Notes: generated by a model not told the origin, from the letters alone. A stretch of DNA of 64,000 bases from Bacteroidales bacterium UBA5536 (GCA_002426795.1 DINQ01000016.1:62001-126000); one strand, 5' to 3'; counted from the first letter of the stretch, positions 15,906 to 25,042 are shown. Translations and numbers: made by a program.

Positions 15906-18284
15906 TTAGTTGTTTAGGATAATTTTTTCGGTGATACGCTGTTGCCCGATCAGAACCTGTAACAGATAGGTGCCTTTCGGATACTGTTCAAGATCAAATG
16001 ATTCCGAATAGTTCCTTGATTTTGAAGGTCGGTTCGACTGCATCACTTTCTTTCCTCCTGCATCCAGCAGTTGCCAGTTGATTGCGGACTTTCGTTCGTT
16101 GTCGATTTTAAGCGTAAACCGTCCAGCAGTTGGATTTGGGTTGACACTTACCCTTGATGCAAGTGCAGCCAATTCTTCAGTGGATGTACAATCGTCAATC
16201 AGGAGTACCAACTGATCACTGTCGTCGTCGTTGCAAACCGTATTTGCAAATGCATCTAATGTTAACGCAACTTCTCCATCTAAAATGTCTTGTGGACCTG
16301 GTGTATAAACAGCGTTTAGTAAGTTGGGATCGTTAAAACTGCCATCTCCTGAGGTTGACCAAATAGTGCTGTCAGCATGCATGGCCTGGCCAACCAATTC
16401 AATTGTTTCTGTGGCACAAACAATGGTGTCGTTTCCTGCCATGGCTTGCGGCAACCCTACAATTGTGATGTTGAAACTATCGCTTACGATAGTACCTTCG
16501 TAGCCTTCAGCTGTAATTTTCAGCGTTACAAATCCGCTGGCACGGTCGTTAGTGCCTGGAGCATAAAGGGTTTCCATGCGGTTAGTGTAGAGAAGCAAAC
16601 CGTCACCTTCGGTTGTCCAGAGTACTGATTGCACCGCAACCCCTGTAGCAGTCGTCGTAACAGTGCTTTGGTTTACACACATTATCTGATCTTCTCCGGC
16701 ATCTATTTCAGGGCCAACTCCTGGTGCAAAATTAAAAGATGCAAAGTGAGTACGCCAGTTGTTGCTGAGCCGATACATATGAGCATACCAAAATGTTGAG
16801 TCGTCGGACGGATCAATGGTCATGGCACTGTAATCGCCCCAACGGTTAACATTGGTTTGGGCTGCCGTACCATTTACAATTACTGATTCAGGAATATTAA
16901 ATTCACCAAGTGGTGCATCAGCAGTGCGACCTGTATATCTGATGCTTGGAAAGGTCGTTGAACTAGAAACACCATAACCAAGAGCAATATTTCCGTTAGC
17001 ATTCATGGCAATACTTCCCATCCAACGGTAGTCATTATCAGGTTGGTAAGTCCCTTGTTGGTATATCGACCAGTCAGCGCCTGTTTTTCGCAATTCATAC
17101 CAGCGGATAGCGGCCCTGGCGTTGGCTGTAACTGTATGATTGGCAACAAGCGTGCTGTAGGTGCCAAAGTTCCGGTATTGTAGTCTGAACATCAATTGGC
17201 CGCCGAGAGCATCCAGCGTTTGTGTGGTATTTGGTTGTGGAATAGACCCAACGCTCGCATTAAAGGCTGCAACTGGTAAGCTATTTGCCAGAGTGTAAGT
17301 TGAGCTTGTTGGATTATCCCAATTGATGTCCGCTTTCCAGATTTCAATATTTTTATTGCCGGTGCGATTCATATGAGCAAACCAGGCTGGTTCGGTGGAT
17401 GGGGGAGGTGTGCCGTCAAAATCGGCAGGCATGATGCCAAATTTTGAGTTTGAGATCGGAAACATGATCATCTGTGCATCGGGGTCACCAGCTAACATGG
17501 CTTCTCGTTCCAGAGCTACCGCTCCTCCGCCAACATAACTTGTTGCACTGGCATTGAAGAAATTAAAGGTGCCCAGATAGGCATTATGCCAAACACCAAA
17601 CTTGGGATAGTCATTGAAGTAGTTGAATTGAAAGGCGTACCGATACCAGGCTCCGAGTGGGTCACCTGTTTCGGAAATCGCTACCAATTCCCAAAAAGTA
17701 TTGTTGTTTGTGTTCACGGCAAACTGACTGGCAAACCAGCGATCAGCTTCTTGGTCATATAGAACAATGGGGTCGCCATCATTGGTTCCGCTCCAGGGTC
17801 CTGGAAAACCATCCCAAAGCGTGCTGTTGTCAGCCGGTCCGTAGAGCAAAAGGCCTTCTTTGCTGTAAATCGCAAAAGAAAGATTCACCATCAAAAAATA
17901 ATGATCAGGACCTACAGCACCATCTGTATCAGGAGGATACACGCCGTTAACATTGCCAATCCCCATTACGCTGCGAAGTGGCCAGTAATTGCTTTCGCGA
18001 TTGCCATCTGTTTGAACTACAGGGTCAATGGCATTCAGGTTTTCGGGGACGTCGAGATTTTCAATTTGTTCCTCCATCGAAGGATTTTCAACGCGGTCAT
18101 TAAGCCATGTTCTGCGTCGTTCGCCCGGAGTAACAGGCTGAATGTCGCGTAGCGGCAATGTTTTGTCGAAATAACTGGCTTTAACGACTCTCTCGGCTTT
18201 AAAACTTGTTTTTTCAGTTTCTGTCTGTCCGAAAGCCAGAACAGTCAATAGGCTCAGGATGAAAATGGGTATGAATTTTTTCAT
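15906..18284 (-). CDS. T9SS-secreted protein with PKD-like repeats, function unknown
   Basis: The start at 18284 gives 792 residues and a clear signal peptide (MKKFIPIFILSLLTVLAFGQ); the frame extends 22 codons upstream but only into the rseC end region. The middle part (about residues 100-520) has no family I can name. It is rich in Trp, Asn and Gly, with phrases such as YPPDTDGAVGPDHYFLMVNL and VLYDQEADRWFASQFAV, which recall beta-propeller proteins of this phylum. Two PKD-like modules follow (WTTEGDGLLLY with LYAPGTNDRASGFVTLKI, and STSGDGSFNDPNLLNAVYTP), then a sorting tail ending ITEKIILNN. The gene lies between rseC (70 bp upstream) and rnfB, with a terminator after it. No enzyme motif is visible. 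Confidence 0.85.
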   Translation of the reverse strand: MKKFIPIFILSLLTVLAFGQTETEKTSFKAERVVKASYFDKTLPLRDIQPVTPGERRRTWLNDRVENPSMEEQIENLDVPENLNAIDPVVQTDGNRESNYWPLRSVMGIGNVNGVYPPDTDGAVGPDHYFLMVNLSFAIYSKEGLLLYGPADNSTLWDGFPGPWSGTNDGDPIVLYDQEADRWFASQFAVNTNNNTFWELVAISETGDPLGAWYRYAFQFNYFNDYPKFGVWHNAYLGTFNFFNASATSYVGGGAVALEREAMLAGDPDAQMIMFPISNSKFGIMPADFDGTPPPSTEPAWFAHMNRTGNKNIEIWKADINWDNPTSSTYTLANSLPVAAFNASVGSIPQPNTTQTLDALGGQLMFRLQYRNFGTYSTLVANHTVTANARAAIRWYELRKTGADWSIYQQGTYQPDNDYRWMGSIAMNANGNIALGYGVSSSTTFPSIRYTGRTADAPLGEFNIPESVIVNGTAAQTNVNRWGDYSAMTIDPSDDSTFWYAHMYRLSNNWRTHFASFNFAPGVGPEIDAGEDQIMCVNQSTVTTTATGVAVQSVLWTTEGDGLLLYTNRMETLYAPGTNDRASGFVTLKITAEGYEGTIVSDSFNITIVGLPQAMAGNDTIVCATETIELVGQAMHADSTIWSTSGDGSFNDPNLLNAVYTPGPQDILDGEVALTLDAFANTVCNDDDSDQLVLLIDDCTSTEELAALASRVSVNPNPTAGRFTLKIDNERKSAINWQLLDAGGKKVMQSNRPSKSRNYSESFDLEQYPKGTYLLQVLIGQQRITEKIILNN

Positions 18285-18354
18285 GGAATAATATAATAAA
18301 TGATTAATTGACTTGAAATATGCGTGTTGGCAACTGTACATTGAAAACAATCAC

Positions 18355-18783
18355 CTATTTAAAAGGTTCGAGAGAAAAGCTGAAAGTTGCCTGCAGTTTA
18401 TTTCTGAACCGATATAAAACAAAGTAGTACGGTGCCAAGATGCCAAGCGAAATAAGTCCCGAAAAGCCTTCGCTATAGCCGGAAGCACTTAAACCGATAA
18501 GCGTTGAAAGTAAAACGATAAATGGAAGTATGTAACCCAAGAACACAGCCAAATTGCCTTGCGATTGTTTCATGATGACATTCACCTGTTGCCCTATTTT
18601 ATATAAATGTGGATCTGAAAGGGTTACGTCCACGTTTTTTTCTTCCATTTCCGACATATTGCAGGCACCTTTTGCCTGACAAGAAACACAGGCCGACTGC
18701 GACAAAATCATGATGCTTGCCGTGTTGCCTTCGATCTTTGTTATAATTCCAGGATGCTCTATCGGGGTGTCAACTTGACTCAT
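18355..18783 (-). CDS. rseC: RseC/SoxR-reducing-system family membrane protein
   Basis: A 142-residue protein with an N-terminal cysteine motif (ACVSCQAKGACNM) followed by two hydrophobic helices (LAVFLGYILPFIVLLSTLIG and LISLGILAPYYFVLY). This is the RseC/MucC layout. In enterobacteria RseC works with the Rsx/Rnf complex to keep SoxR reduced, and in Bacteroidota rseC normally lies just before rnfB, which suggests a role in Rnf assembly or redox regulation. Here it is 2.8 kb upstream of rnfB with a T9SS gene between. It follows the SDR gene by 73 bp. Confidence 0.9.
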   Translation of the reverse strand: MSQVDTPIEHPGIITKIEGNTASIMILSQSACVSCQAKGACNMSEMEEKNVDVTLSDPHLYKIGQQVNVIMKQSQGNLAVFLGYILPFIVLLSTLIGLSASGYSEGFSGLISLGILAPYYFVLYRFRNKLQATFSFSLEPFK

Positions 18784-18856
18784 TTTTGATTTTGGGTTAG
18801 CTATCAGGCTGCTAAAATAGGTAGATTTTTCAATTGGTAGTTTAATGCCAATCGGA

Positions 18857-19588
18857 TTAAGGTGTAGAAACCGATACTGGAAGGATCTTGCCGTTGAAAA
18901 AGCGATGTCCGTTCAAGGCAAAATCAGCGATAAAACCGGCCATTTCATTAGCGGAAAGCGGTGCCTGATATCCAGGAAAAGCTTCTGCCAGCATTTCGGT
19001 TTGAACGGCTCCAAGTGCCAGACAATTAGCTTTGATACCTTCATTTTTAAACTCTTCTGCCATGCACTCGGTCAGAACTGCCAGGGCCGCTTTGGATGCA
19101 CTATAAAGCGAAAGTCCGGGGAACTTGGCACTTCCCTGATAGCCGCCCATACTACTGATCGTGAGTATGTGCGCAGGTTTTTGAAGAAAAGGAAGCAATG
19201 TCTGACTTAGGATAAATACAGCTTTTGTATTGACTGAAAAACTGCGGTCAAAGTCTTCCGTGGTCATTTCAGCAAAAGGTTTATTGATCAGTAACCCTGC
19301 ATTGTGAATAACAGTTGAAGGCATTAGTTTGTTAATCTGAAGCGTCTCAATCAATGCTTTTTCAAAACCGTAATTCTCCATATCGAGCTGAAGGGGAAAA
19401 ATAACCGATTGGTTGTTCAGTTTTTCAACCTGCTGCTCTAGTTTCCGCAATGAATCAATATTTCGGGCGGTGGCAATTATTTTTGTGCCTGGTTGTTGGG
19501 CCAGATTTAGGCACACTTCAAAACCTATACCCCGGCTGCTGCCTGTAACTAGAATTGTGGCCTTTTTATTCTCCACTGTTTGTTGCAT
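18857..19588 (-). CDS. Short-chain dehydrogenase/reductase (SDR)
   Basis: Classical SDR of 243 residues with an NAD(P)-binding Rossmann fold: ILVTGSSRGIG at the N-terminus, an NxAG-type motif (VIHNAGLLINKPF), the catalytic Ser in TISSMGGYQG, and YSASK with Tyr near residue 162 and Lys near 166. The arginine in SSRGIG and in ATARN favours NADP(H). The substrate cannot be inferred. Its first codons overlap the end of the lipoprotein gene by 23 bp in another frame, so the two are probably translated from one transcript. Confidence 0.93.
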   Translation of the reverse strand: MQQTVENKKATILVTGSSRGIGFEVCLNLAQQPGTKIIATARNIDSLRKLEQQVEKLNNQSVIFPLQLDMENYGFEKALIETLQINKLMPSTVIHNAGLLINKPFAEMTTEDFDRSFSVNTKAVFILSQTLLPFLQKPAHILTISSMGGYQGSAKFPGLSLYSASKAALAVLTECMAEEFKNEGIKANCLALGAVQTEMLAEAFPGYQAPLSANEMAGFIADFALNGHRFFNGKILPVSVSTP

Positions 19589-20312
19589 TGAATTGCCTCT
19601 TCATTTGGTTGACATCAACAGCGCTGATTGTCAGCATGCCGGTTTCGTCAACAGTGATAGAAATATTGTAGGTTGCATCTGAAACAAATGGATCGAAATT
19701 CATATATGCAATCCCTTTTATTGGCTCAGAACTATAAGTCTTGGCCAGCTCTACAGCTTGCACGTAGTCCTTGCTCAAGGGAATATTGGCGCGTTTCGCT
19801 ATTTTTTGGGCTTCGCGCATCGAAGTAGTATAGTCTCCGTTATAAACCATCAACACTGAGTTGAATCCTTCGTCGGGATTGTTTACAGATGTGAGTTGTG
19901 AATAGTCAGGATCGACCTGCATTCCTTCTGGTTCAGTTAATCCAAGCTGCTTGGCCCATTCGGGAAGAGTAGTGGCAGGATTAACATTCGAACGACGTGC
20001 AATTACACGTCCATAGGTTTCTTTTACCTCATTGAGCTGCATATCTGCCTCGGCATCAGTGATTTCTCCTAGTGCTCGTTTACGTTCGATATTGTCCACT
20101 TCGGATTGCATGGCATCAACCAAATCCATGGTCTGGCCGATATTATCTATCGATTTGTTGAAATTGTGCAATTGATTTTCAAATTTATCTGTCTCTGTTT
20201 TTTCCTCAGGCAGGCAGGAACTTACCCCGGCTATAAGTGCCAATAGGACAAATAACTGAAATATGTGTTTGATTTCAAATGGATTGTTAAACTGATTCAT
20301 TGTGTAATTCAT
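19566..20312 (-). CDS. Uncharacterised lipoprotein with coiled-coil segment
   Basis: Residues 1-33 are a lipoprotein signal with lipobox GVSSC (Cys about residue 33). A charged helical region follows (FENQLHNFNKSIDNIGQTMD to ADMQLNEVKETYGR), likely a coiled coil, and then a globular part of about 120 residues with DEGFNSVLMVYNGDYTTSM and ITVDETGMLTISAVDVNQ. I recognise no family. A second ATG four codons in is an equally possible start. A TAACTTTG element lies about 50 bases upstream. It shares 23 bp with the SDR gene. Confidence 0.8.
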   Translation of the reverse strand: MNYTMNQFNNPFEIKHIFQLFVLLALIAGVSSCLPEEKTETDKFENQLHNFNKSIDNIGQTMDLVDAMQSEVDNIERKRALGEITDAEADMQLNEVKETYGRVIARRSNVNPATTLPEWAKQLGLTEPEGMQVDPDYSQLTSVNNPDEGFNSVLMVYNGDYTTSMREAQKIAKRANIPLSKDYVQAVELAKTYSSEPIKGIAYMNFDPFVSDATYNISITVDETGMLTISAVDVNQMKRQFNATNSGE

Positions 20313-20363
20313 TAATAAAGGCGTGCATTGAATGAACGCCGAAAATCAATAGGCTTTAAAACA

Positions 20364-20371
20364 CAAAGTTA
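20364..20371 (-). promoter_or_regulatory. Candidate -7 element for the lipoprotein-SDR-rseC genes
   Basis: TAACTTTG on the minus strand matches TAnnTTTG exactly and lies about 52 bases before the ATG at 20312. No good -33 TTG is seen. Confidence 0.45.
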
Positions 20372-20474
20372 ATAAAAATGGAGGTGGTCGTGTGACTGCA
20401 TTTTGAAAGGTTACAAACATTTTTCTGACGGGCAAATCAATTGAACTCCTGATTTTTACATGAATGCAAGCCAC

Positions 20475-20509
20475 TTTGGTGCAATGATTGTGAAGAATGA
20501 TTAATTTTG
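20475..20509 (+). promoter_or_regulatory. Candidate promoter of the DUF4783-nadC operon
   Basis: TTTG (20475-20478) and TAATTTTG (20502-20509) are both exact consensus elements, but the 23-base spacer is slightly long. The transcript would start near 20516, ahead of both possible starts of the next gene. Confidence 0.5.
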
Positions 20510-20540
20510 AAGGCTCAAAAGGCATAATTCCTGATAGACT

Positions 20541-20975
20541 ATGTTGCTAAAAATACTTTACAGTTATCCACAAAAACGTATGCAAACTGCGATTTTATTG
20601 GTGCTTGCGATGCTCTCCTCTCCAATATTTGCCCAGACTTTGGGATCAGTATTTGAAAAGCAAATCAAATCAGGGTTTGATCAAAACAAGGCAGCTGTAA
20701 TTTCTGCCTATTTTGCTGAGCGCGTGCAGCTTGAACTTGAAGATCAGTCAGGTACTTACAGCCAACAACAGGCTGCTTCAATGCTGGAAGATTTCTTGAG
20801 AAATCATGTTGCCGAAGAGTTTAATATCATCAAATCGGGCAAAGCTGCGCGTTCGGAAGCAAATTTTCTGATTGGTGAATTAAAAAGCAAAACGATTTTA
20901 TTCCGGGTGTATATGCTCAGCAGCGAACTGGCTGGTGAGGTTGTTGTGCATTCATTGAGTATTACCAAAATATGA
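20541..20975 (+). CDS. DUF4783 family exported protein
   Basis: A 144-residue protein (131 if it starts at the ATG at 20580, where MQTAILLVLAMLSSPIFAQ makes a clean signal peptide). The mature part matches the DUF4783 pattern seen in Bacteroidota: a short alpha/beta domain with YFAERVQLELEDQSGTYSQQ and a C-terminal strand pair (TILFRVYMLSSELAG). In this phylum DUF4783 genes commonly sit just before nadC, as here, where the stop overlaps the nadC start by 4 bp (ATGA). The fold resembles NTF2-like domains. The function is unknown. Confidence 0.85.
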   Translation: MLLKILYSYPQKRMQTAILLVLAMLSSPIFAQTLGSVFEKQIKSGFDQNKAAVISAYFAERVQLELEDQSGTYSQQQAASMLEDFLRNHVAEEFNIIKSGKAARSEANFLIGELKSKTILFRVYMLSSELAGEVVVHSLSITKI

Positions 20976-21823
20976 AACAAGACGATATCATTCAGCAATT
21001 GATTTTGCAGGCCATCGAAGAAGATCTTGGCGAAGGCGATCACACATCGCTGGCTACCATTCCTGCTCAGGCAAAAGGTCGTATGCATTTGCTGGTGAAA
21101 GAAAAAGGGATTATTGCAGGCATTGACATTGCCAAACAGGTTTTTCAGCTCGTTGACAGTCAAACAAACTTTTTTCCACTGATGAAGGATGGCGATTCCA
21201 TTCAGCCAGGAGATATTGTGTTTGAGGTTGAAGGACGTGTTGTTTCGCTTCTTTCAGCAGAACGACTGGCCCTGAATTACCTGCAAAGAATGAGCGGAAT
21301 TGCTACACAAACTGCCAGACTAGTCGCTCTGGTGAATGAATTTCCGGTTCGCCTGCTTGACACACGCAAAACCACACCCAATATGCGACCCTTTGAGAAA
21401 CTGGCAGTGAAAATTGGCGGTGGTGAAAACCATCGTTTTGGGCTCTTCGACATGATATTGATCAAGAACAACCATGTTGATTTTGCGGGCGGAATTCGAC
21501 AAGCTATTGAAGCTGCGCACGATTACCTGAATAAGCTGGGTAAAAAAATTCCGGTTGAAGTGGAAGTAAGAAATTTCGAGGAACTTGAAGAAGCCCTCCA
21601 AACAGGCAACATCCAGCGTATTATGCTGGATAATTTTACACCTGCTGATCTAAAAAGAGCACTGGAAATGATTGGTAAACGCATGGAGACAGAAGCTTCT
21701 GGCGGGATTACCGAAGACACGCTTTACGATTATGCAGCCACTGGTGTCGATTTTATTTCTGTTGGGGCCTTAACCCATCATATCAAAAGCCTCGACCTGA
21801 GTCTGAGAGCTATAACAAATTGA
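20972..21823 (+). CDS. nadC: Nicotinate-nucleotide pyrophosphorylase (carboxylating)
   Basis: Quinolinate phosphoribosyltransferase of NAD synthesis; it makes nicotinate mononucleotide from quinolinate and PRPP. The 283-residue length is normal. Visible signatures are GEGDHTSLATIPA at the N-terminus, LSAERLALNYLQRMSGIAT, the active-site stretch LLDTRKTTPNMRPFEKLAVK with GGGENHRFGLFDMILIKNNH, VEVEVRNFEELEEA, IMLDNFTP and EASGGITEDTLYDYAATGVD. All catalytic positions look intact. It is coupled to DUF4783 upstream, and the YihY gene begins 1 bp after its stop. No nadA or nadB is in the window. Confidence 0.97.
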   Translation: MKQDDIIQQLILQAIEEDLGEGDHTSLATIPAQAKGRMHLLVKEKGIIAGIDIAKQVFQLVDSQTNFFPLMKDGDSIQPGDIVFEVEGRVVSLLSAERLALNYLQRMSGIATQTARLVALVNEFPVRLLDTRKTTPNMRPFEKLAVKIGGGENHRFGLFDMILIKNNHVDFAGGIRQAIEAAHDYLNKLGKKIPVEVEVRNFEELEEALQTGNIQRIMLDNFTPADLKRALEMIGKRMETEASGGITEDTLYDYAATGVDFISVGALTHHIKSLDLSLRAITN

Positions 21824-21824
21824 G

Positions 21825-22769
21825 ATGACGCGATATAAGCATTTCATCATCAAACAATACAAAAGGTATTTGCGCACCAAGGATTTATTGGTTCGCGTTT
21901 TGCGTTTGCTTGTGCTTCCGGGCTTCGATGGCGTGCCATTGTATGATGTGCTGGAATTTTTCCTGAAAGGACTTTTTAAAGGATCGATAGCCAACCGTGC
22001 TGCTGCTGTTGCTTTCAACTTCTTTTTGGCCATTTTTCCGTTTATCTTGTTTCTGTTTACACTCATCCCTTATATTCCGATTGAAAGCTTTCAGGAAACC
22101 CTGTTCGATTTATTTCGTGAAGTGATACCGCCAGAGACTTTTCTCATGGTAGAAAAAACGATTTTTGATATCGTCATGCGACAAAATACGGGATTGCTCT
22201 CGGTGAGCTTTGTACTGACCTTTATCTTTAGCACCAATGGGATCAGTGCGATCATGGATGGTTTTAACAGTACCTGGCATACCATCGAAACAAAGACCTG
22301 GGTACAGCAAAGGCTGGCTGCTATTTTTCTGCTGATTGCCCTGTTTTTCATGGTGGTAATTGCAATTCTCCTGATCACAACCGGCGGAATCATCATCAAT
22401 TGGCTGATAGATCATGATTTCATCAAGGGAGAATTGACAATAAAGCTGTTGCAGGCAGTCAGGTGGCTTGTTATTTTGCTGTTGACGTTCATCAGCCTTT
22501 CTATGCTTTATTACTATGCGCCTGCCGAAAGAAAGCAATACCGTTTCATCAGCCCCGGGTCTTTGCTGGCAACCGTTTTGTTTATCGTTGGTACCTTGAG
22601 TTTCAATTATTATGTATCCAATTTTTCACGATATAACGCGCTTTATGGATCTATCGGTACGCTGATTATTTTTTTGCTTTGGCTTTATTTTAACGCGCTT
22701 ATCCTGCTGATTGGTTTTGAGCTGAATGCCAGTATCAGGCAGGCCCGCATCGAAACGGGCAAGTTATAG
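21825..22769 (+). CDS. YihY/BrkB family inner-membrane protein
   Basis: A 314-residue polytopic protein with about six hydrophobic helices, beginning after a short basic N-terminus. Family marks include RAAAVAFNFFLAIFPFILFL, NGISAIMDGFNSTW, ISPGSLLATVLFIVGTLSFN and YGSIGTLIIFLLWLYFNALI, which are the conserved YihY/BrkB (formerly called ribonuclease BN) segments. The molecular role of the family is unsettled; it is not RNase BN. The gene starts 1 bp after nadC and precedes the pyruvyl transferase by 22 bp. Confidence 0.93.
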   Translation: MTRYKHFIIKQYKRYLRTKDLLVRVLRLLVLPGFDGVPLYDVLEFFLKGLFKGSIANRAAAVAFNFFLAIFPFILFLFTLIPYIPIESFQETLFDLFREVIPPETFLMVEKTIFDIVMRQNTGLLSVSFVLTFIFSTNGISAIMDGFNSTWHTIETKTWVQQRLAAIFLLIALFFMVVIAILLITTGGIIINWLIDHDFIKGELTIKLLQAVRWLVILLLTFISLSMLYYYAPAERKQYRFISPGSLLATVLFIVGTLSFNYYVSNFSRYNALYGSIGTLIIFLLWLYFNALILLIGFELNASIRQARIETGKL

Positions 22770-22791
22770 TACTCATTTATAGAATCTTACA

Positions 22792-23934
22792 ATGTCTACC
22801 AAACGTAAAGTTGTTATAAGTTCTGCAGTGCCTTTGAATAATGGTGATGCGGCGCTTGTGTTTTCACTGGCAGACGCATTGACCAGCCGTGGCTTTCAGC
22901 CTGTTATTTCCACTTACCACTATCAAAGAGTACGAGCGCTATATCCAGACAGGACTTTCATCCCTGAAATCACTGATCACAAGCTTTTCAGAAAGTTGCC
23001 ATGGCTAAAGAAAATTACAGTCAAGTTGGCCTTTTCACTGCGGAAATCCTATCGGGATGTACATGCGATGATTGCTGCACCTGGTGGTTACCTGAATGAT
23101 TATTATGGTTTTGAACATACTTTAGAATTGCTACGAAAGGCAAAATTGGCTGGAAAAAAAACCGGGATTTATGCGCAATCGATTGGCCCGTTAAGTGCCG
23201 AGAGTAAGAATAAATTACTTTATTATCAGCAATTTATCGATTTTATTTTTGTTCGGGATGATGTGTCTGCTATGCTGATGCAACAAATGGATTATTCCAA
23301 CGAGAAGTATCAACAGGTTGAAGATGGTGCGTTTTTATTGCCCATCAAAAGCGCTTTGCCAAAAGCAAAAAAACTGGCTGCAATTTCGGTAAGGGCATGG
23401 AAGCATGATCAGCGAAACGAGGAACATTATATCCGGTTGGTTGTCGCCATGACGCGCCTGCTGGTTGATACGGGCTATCAGGTAGTTTTCTTATCTACTT
23501 GTCAAGGGATGCCTGGCTATACAAACGATGCGGTGATGGCACAACGAATTTTCGAGCGACTTTCAGAGGTCAGGCAGCAAAAGTGCCGGGTGGACCATAA
23601 CTTTTATAAACTTTCAGATTTTCGCGAAACCCTGCAACAATATTCTGTTGTGGTTGGCACGCGGCTCCATATGTGCATATTGTCGCTACTGGGTGAGGTG
23701 CCTGCCTTCAATATTAGTTATGAGTTTAAAGGGCGCGAATGTTACAATTATCTGGGCGTTCCGGAACTAAGCTGCGACTACAATGAAGATGTTGAAGAAG
23801 CCATGTTGAAATTCAATCATTTTTTGGACAAACTTCCTGAATACGAACATTCACTCAATGAGCGGGTTAATCAGCTGCATCTGAAAGCGCAACAAAACCT
23901 CGACATGTTTATTTCAAAGCTAAATTTAGAGTGA
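22792..23934 (+). CDS. Polysaccharide pyruvyl transferase family protein
   Basis: A 380-residue enzyme of the PF04230 family, which adds a pyruvate ketal to sugars of exported polysaccharides. The N-terminal half has the AVPLNNGDAALVFSLADAL motif (the NxGD-type start of the family) and MIAAPGGYLNDYYG; the C-terminal half has VVGTRLHMCILSLLGEVPA and NISYEFKGRECYNYLG, which form the usual binding site. It lies at the left edge of the surface-glycan region. The last 9 bp overlap the end of the convergent glycosyltransferase gene. Confidence 0.9.
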   Translation: MSTKRKVVISSAVPLNNGDAALVFSLADALTSRGFQPVISTYHYQRVRALYPDRTFIPEITDHKLFRKLPWLKKITVKLAFSLRKSYRDVHAMIAAPGGYLNDYYGFEHTLELLRKAKLAGKKTGIYAQSIGPLSAESKNKLLYYQQFIDFIFVRDDVSAMLMQQMDYSNEKYQQVEDGAFLLPIKSALPKAKKLAAISVRAWKHDQRNEEHYIRLVVAMTRLLVDTGYQVVFLSTCQGMPGYTNDAVMAQRIFERLSEVRQQKCRVDHNFYKLSDFRETLQQYSVVVGTRLHMCILSLLGEVPAFNISYEFKGRECYNYLGVPELSCDYNEDVEEAMLKFNHFLDKLPEYEHSLNERVNQLHLKAQQNLDMFISKLNLE

Positions 23935-24993
23935 TTGTAATAGGCTGATTATTCTGTCTTTACGAAAGTCAAACAGAAAATTTTGGAGAATATGGGCACG
24001 CGCTTTTTCGCGCATCCCCTCAGGTGTATCCAAGGCCTTTTTTAATAGCTCACCGGCTTTTTCCGGGTTTTTCTGGTCAAGAATATAGCCCGTTTCGCCG
24101 ATGCCTTTTGGGATGCCGTTGACATTAGAGCCGACCGGTATGCATCCACACAACATAGCTTCACAGAGCGTATTGGGCAAACCTTCGCTCATCGAAAACT
24201 GCGCAAAAACTGTATGTTTGTTGAGTAGAGGCGGAAGTTCATCGTTGGGGATATACCCAAGCGAATGCAAGTTTTTTGGCGCAATTTGCAAGGCGTAATC
24301 GTTCATCTTTCCCTTCAGTCCCACAATAAAAAAGTCGGTTTCAGGCATAAGCCTGGCTGTTTCGATAAACAGATCAAGCCCTTTTCGATGAAATGTTTGC
24401 ATGTCGGGTGCTCCGCCAACTGTAATGACAGATTTTTCGCGCTTTACTGTTGCACTGATATGCCATTTTTCGGGATCATAGCCTGTAGGAACGACGACAA
24501 TATTTCCTTTAAAAGATTTTACAAAATGTTTAATGCCAATCGGATAGCCATTTCCTTCAGGATCTGCATAGTGATTGAATCCGGTGACTAAACTCTCGTC
24601 AACAGGCAAAATCAAATCAGCCATTTGTATGCTTTTACGCGCACAAAATGCCCGAAAGTTCTGCTTCCGGAAAACCCCAAAATTGATGGATGGAATACTG
24701 ACAGCATCGTATCCACCAATAATAATCACGATTTTTTTTCCGAAAAGTCTGGCCAAAAGAGAAGGCACAAAACTATGGTAATCAGCGAACCAAATGTAAA
24801 CAACATTGGTAAATGGAATGTTTAGGATGCTGAAAAACAACAGCTTTAAGATTTCGAAAAAAAATGTCAGTGGCTTTTTCGATGCTTTAAACTGGTATTT
24901 ACACACAGCAAAGGCTGACGAAAGGATACGATCGTCTTCTTTGACGAAAGTGGAATAGTTCAGGTAGTAAAGTAAGACTTTTTTTCGCGACAT
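23926..24993 (-). CDS. GT4-type glycosyltransferase
   Basis: A 355-residue protein of the GT-B fold. The N-terminal half contains a hydrophobic stretch (LTFFFEILKLLFFSILNIPF) that may contact the membrane, and a nucleotide-binding-like glycine segment (KKIVIIIGGYDAV). The C-terminal half is typical of family 4: HRKGLDLFIETARLMPETDF, LHSLGYIPNDELPPLL and the donor-sugar motif SEGLPNTLCEAMLCGCIPVG. The substrate is not predictable. It is read against its neighbours and overlaps the pyruvyl transferase end by 9 bp. It is divergent from the flippase gene. Confidence 0.9.
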   Translation of the reverse strand: MSRKKVLLYYLNYSTFVKEDDRILSSAFAVCKYQFKASKKPLTFFFEILKLLFFSILNIPFTNVVYIWFADYHSFVPSLLARLFGKKIVIIIGGYDAVSIPSINFGVFRKQNFRAFCARKSIQMADLILPVDESLVTGFNHYADPEGNGYPIGIKHFVKSFKGNIVVVPTGYDPEKWHISATVKREKSVITVGGAPDMQTFHRKGLDLFIETARLMPETDFFIVGLKGKMNDYALQIAPKNLHSLGYIPNDELPPLLNKHTVFAQFSMSEGLPNTLCEAMLCGCIPVGSNVNGIPKGIGETGYILDQKNPEKAGELLKKALDTPEGMREKARAHILQNFLFDFRKDRIISLLQSL

Positions 24994-25042
24994 ACAGCCA
25001 TTTAGGATCAGTGTACAATATTACAAATATTCGTTGAGGTCT

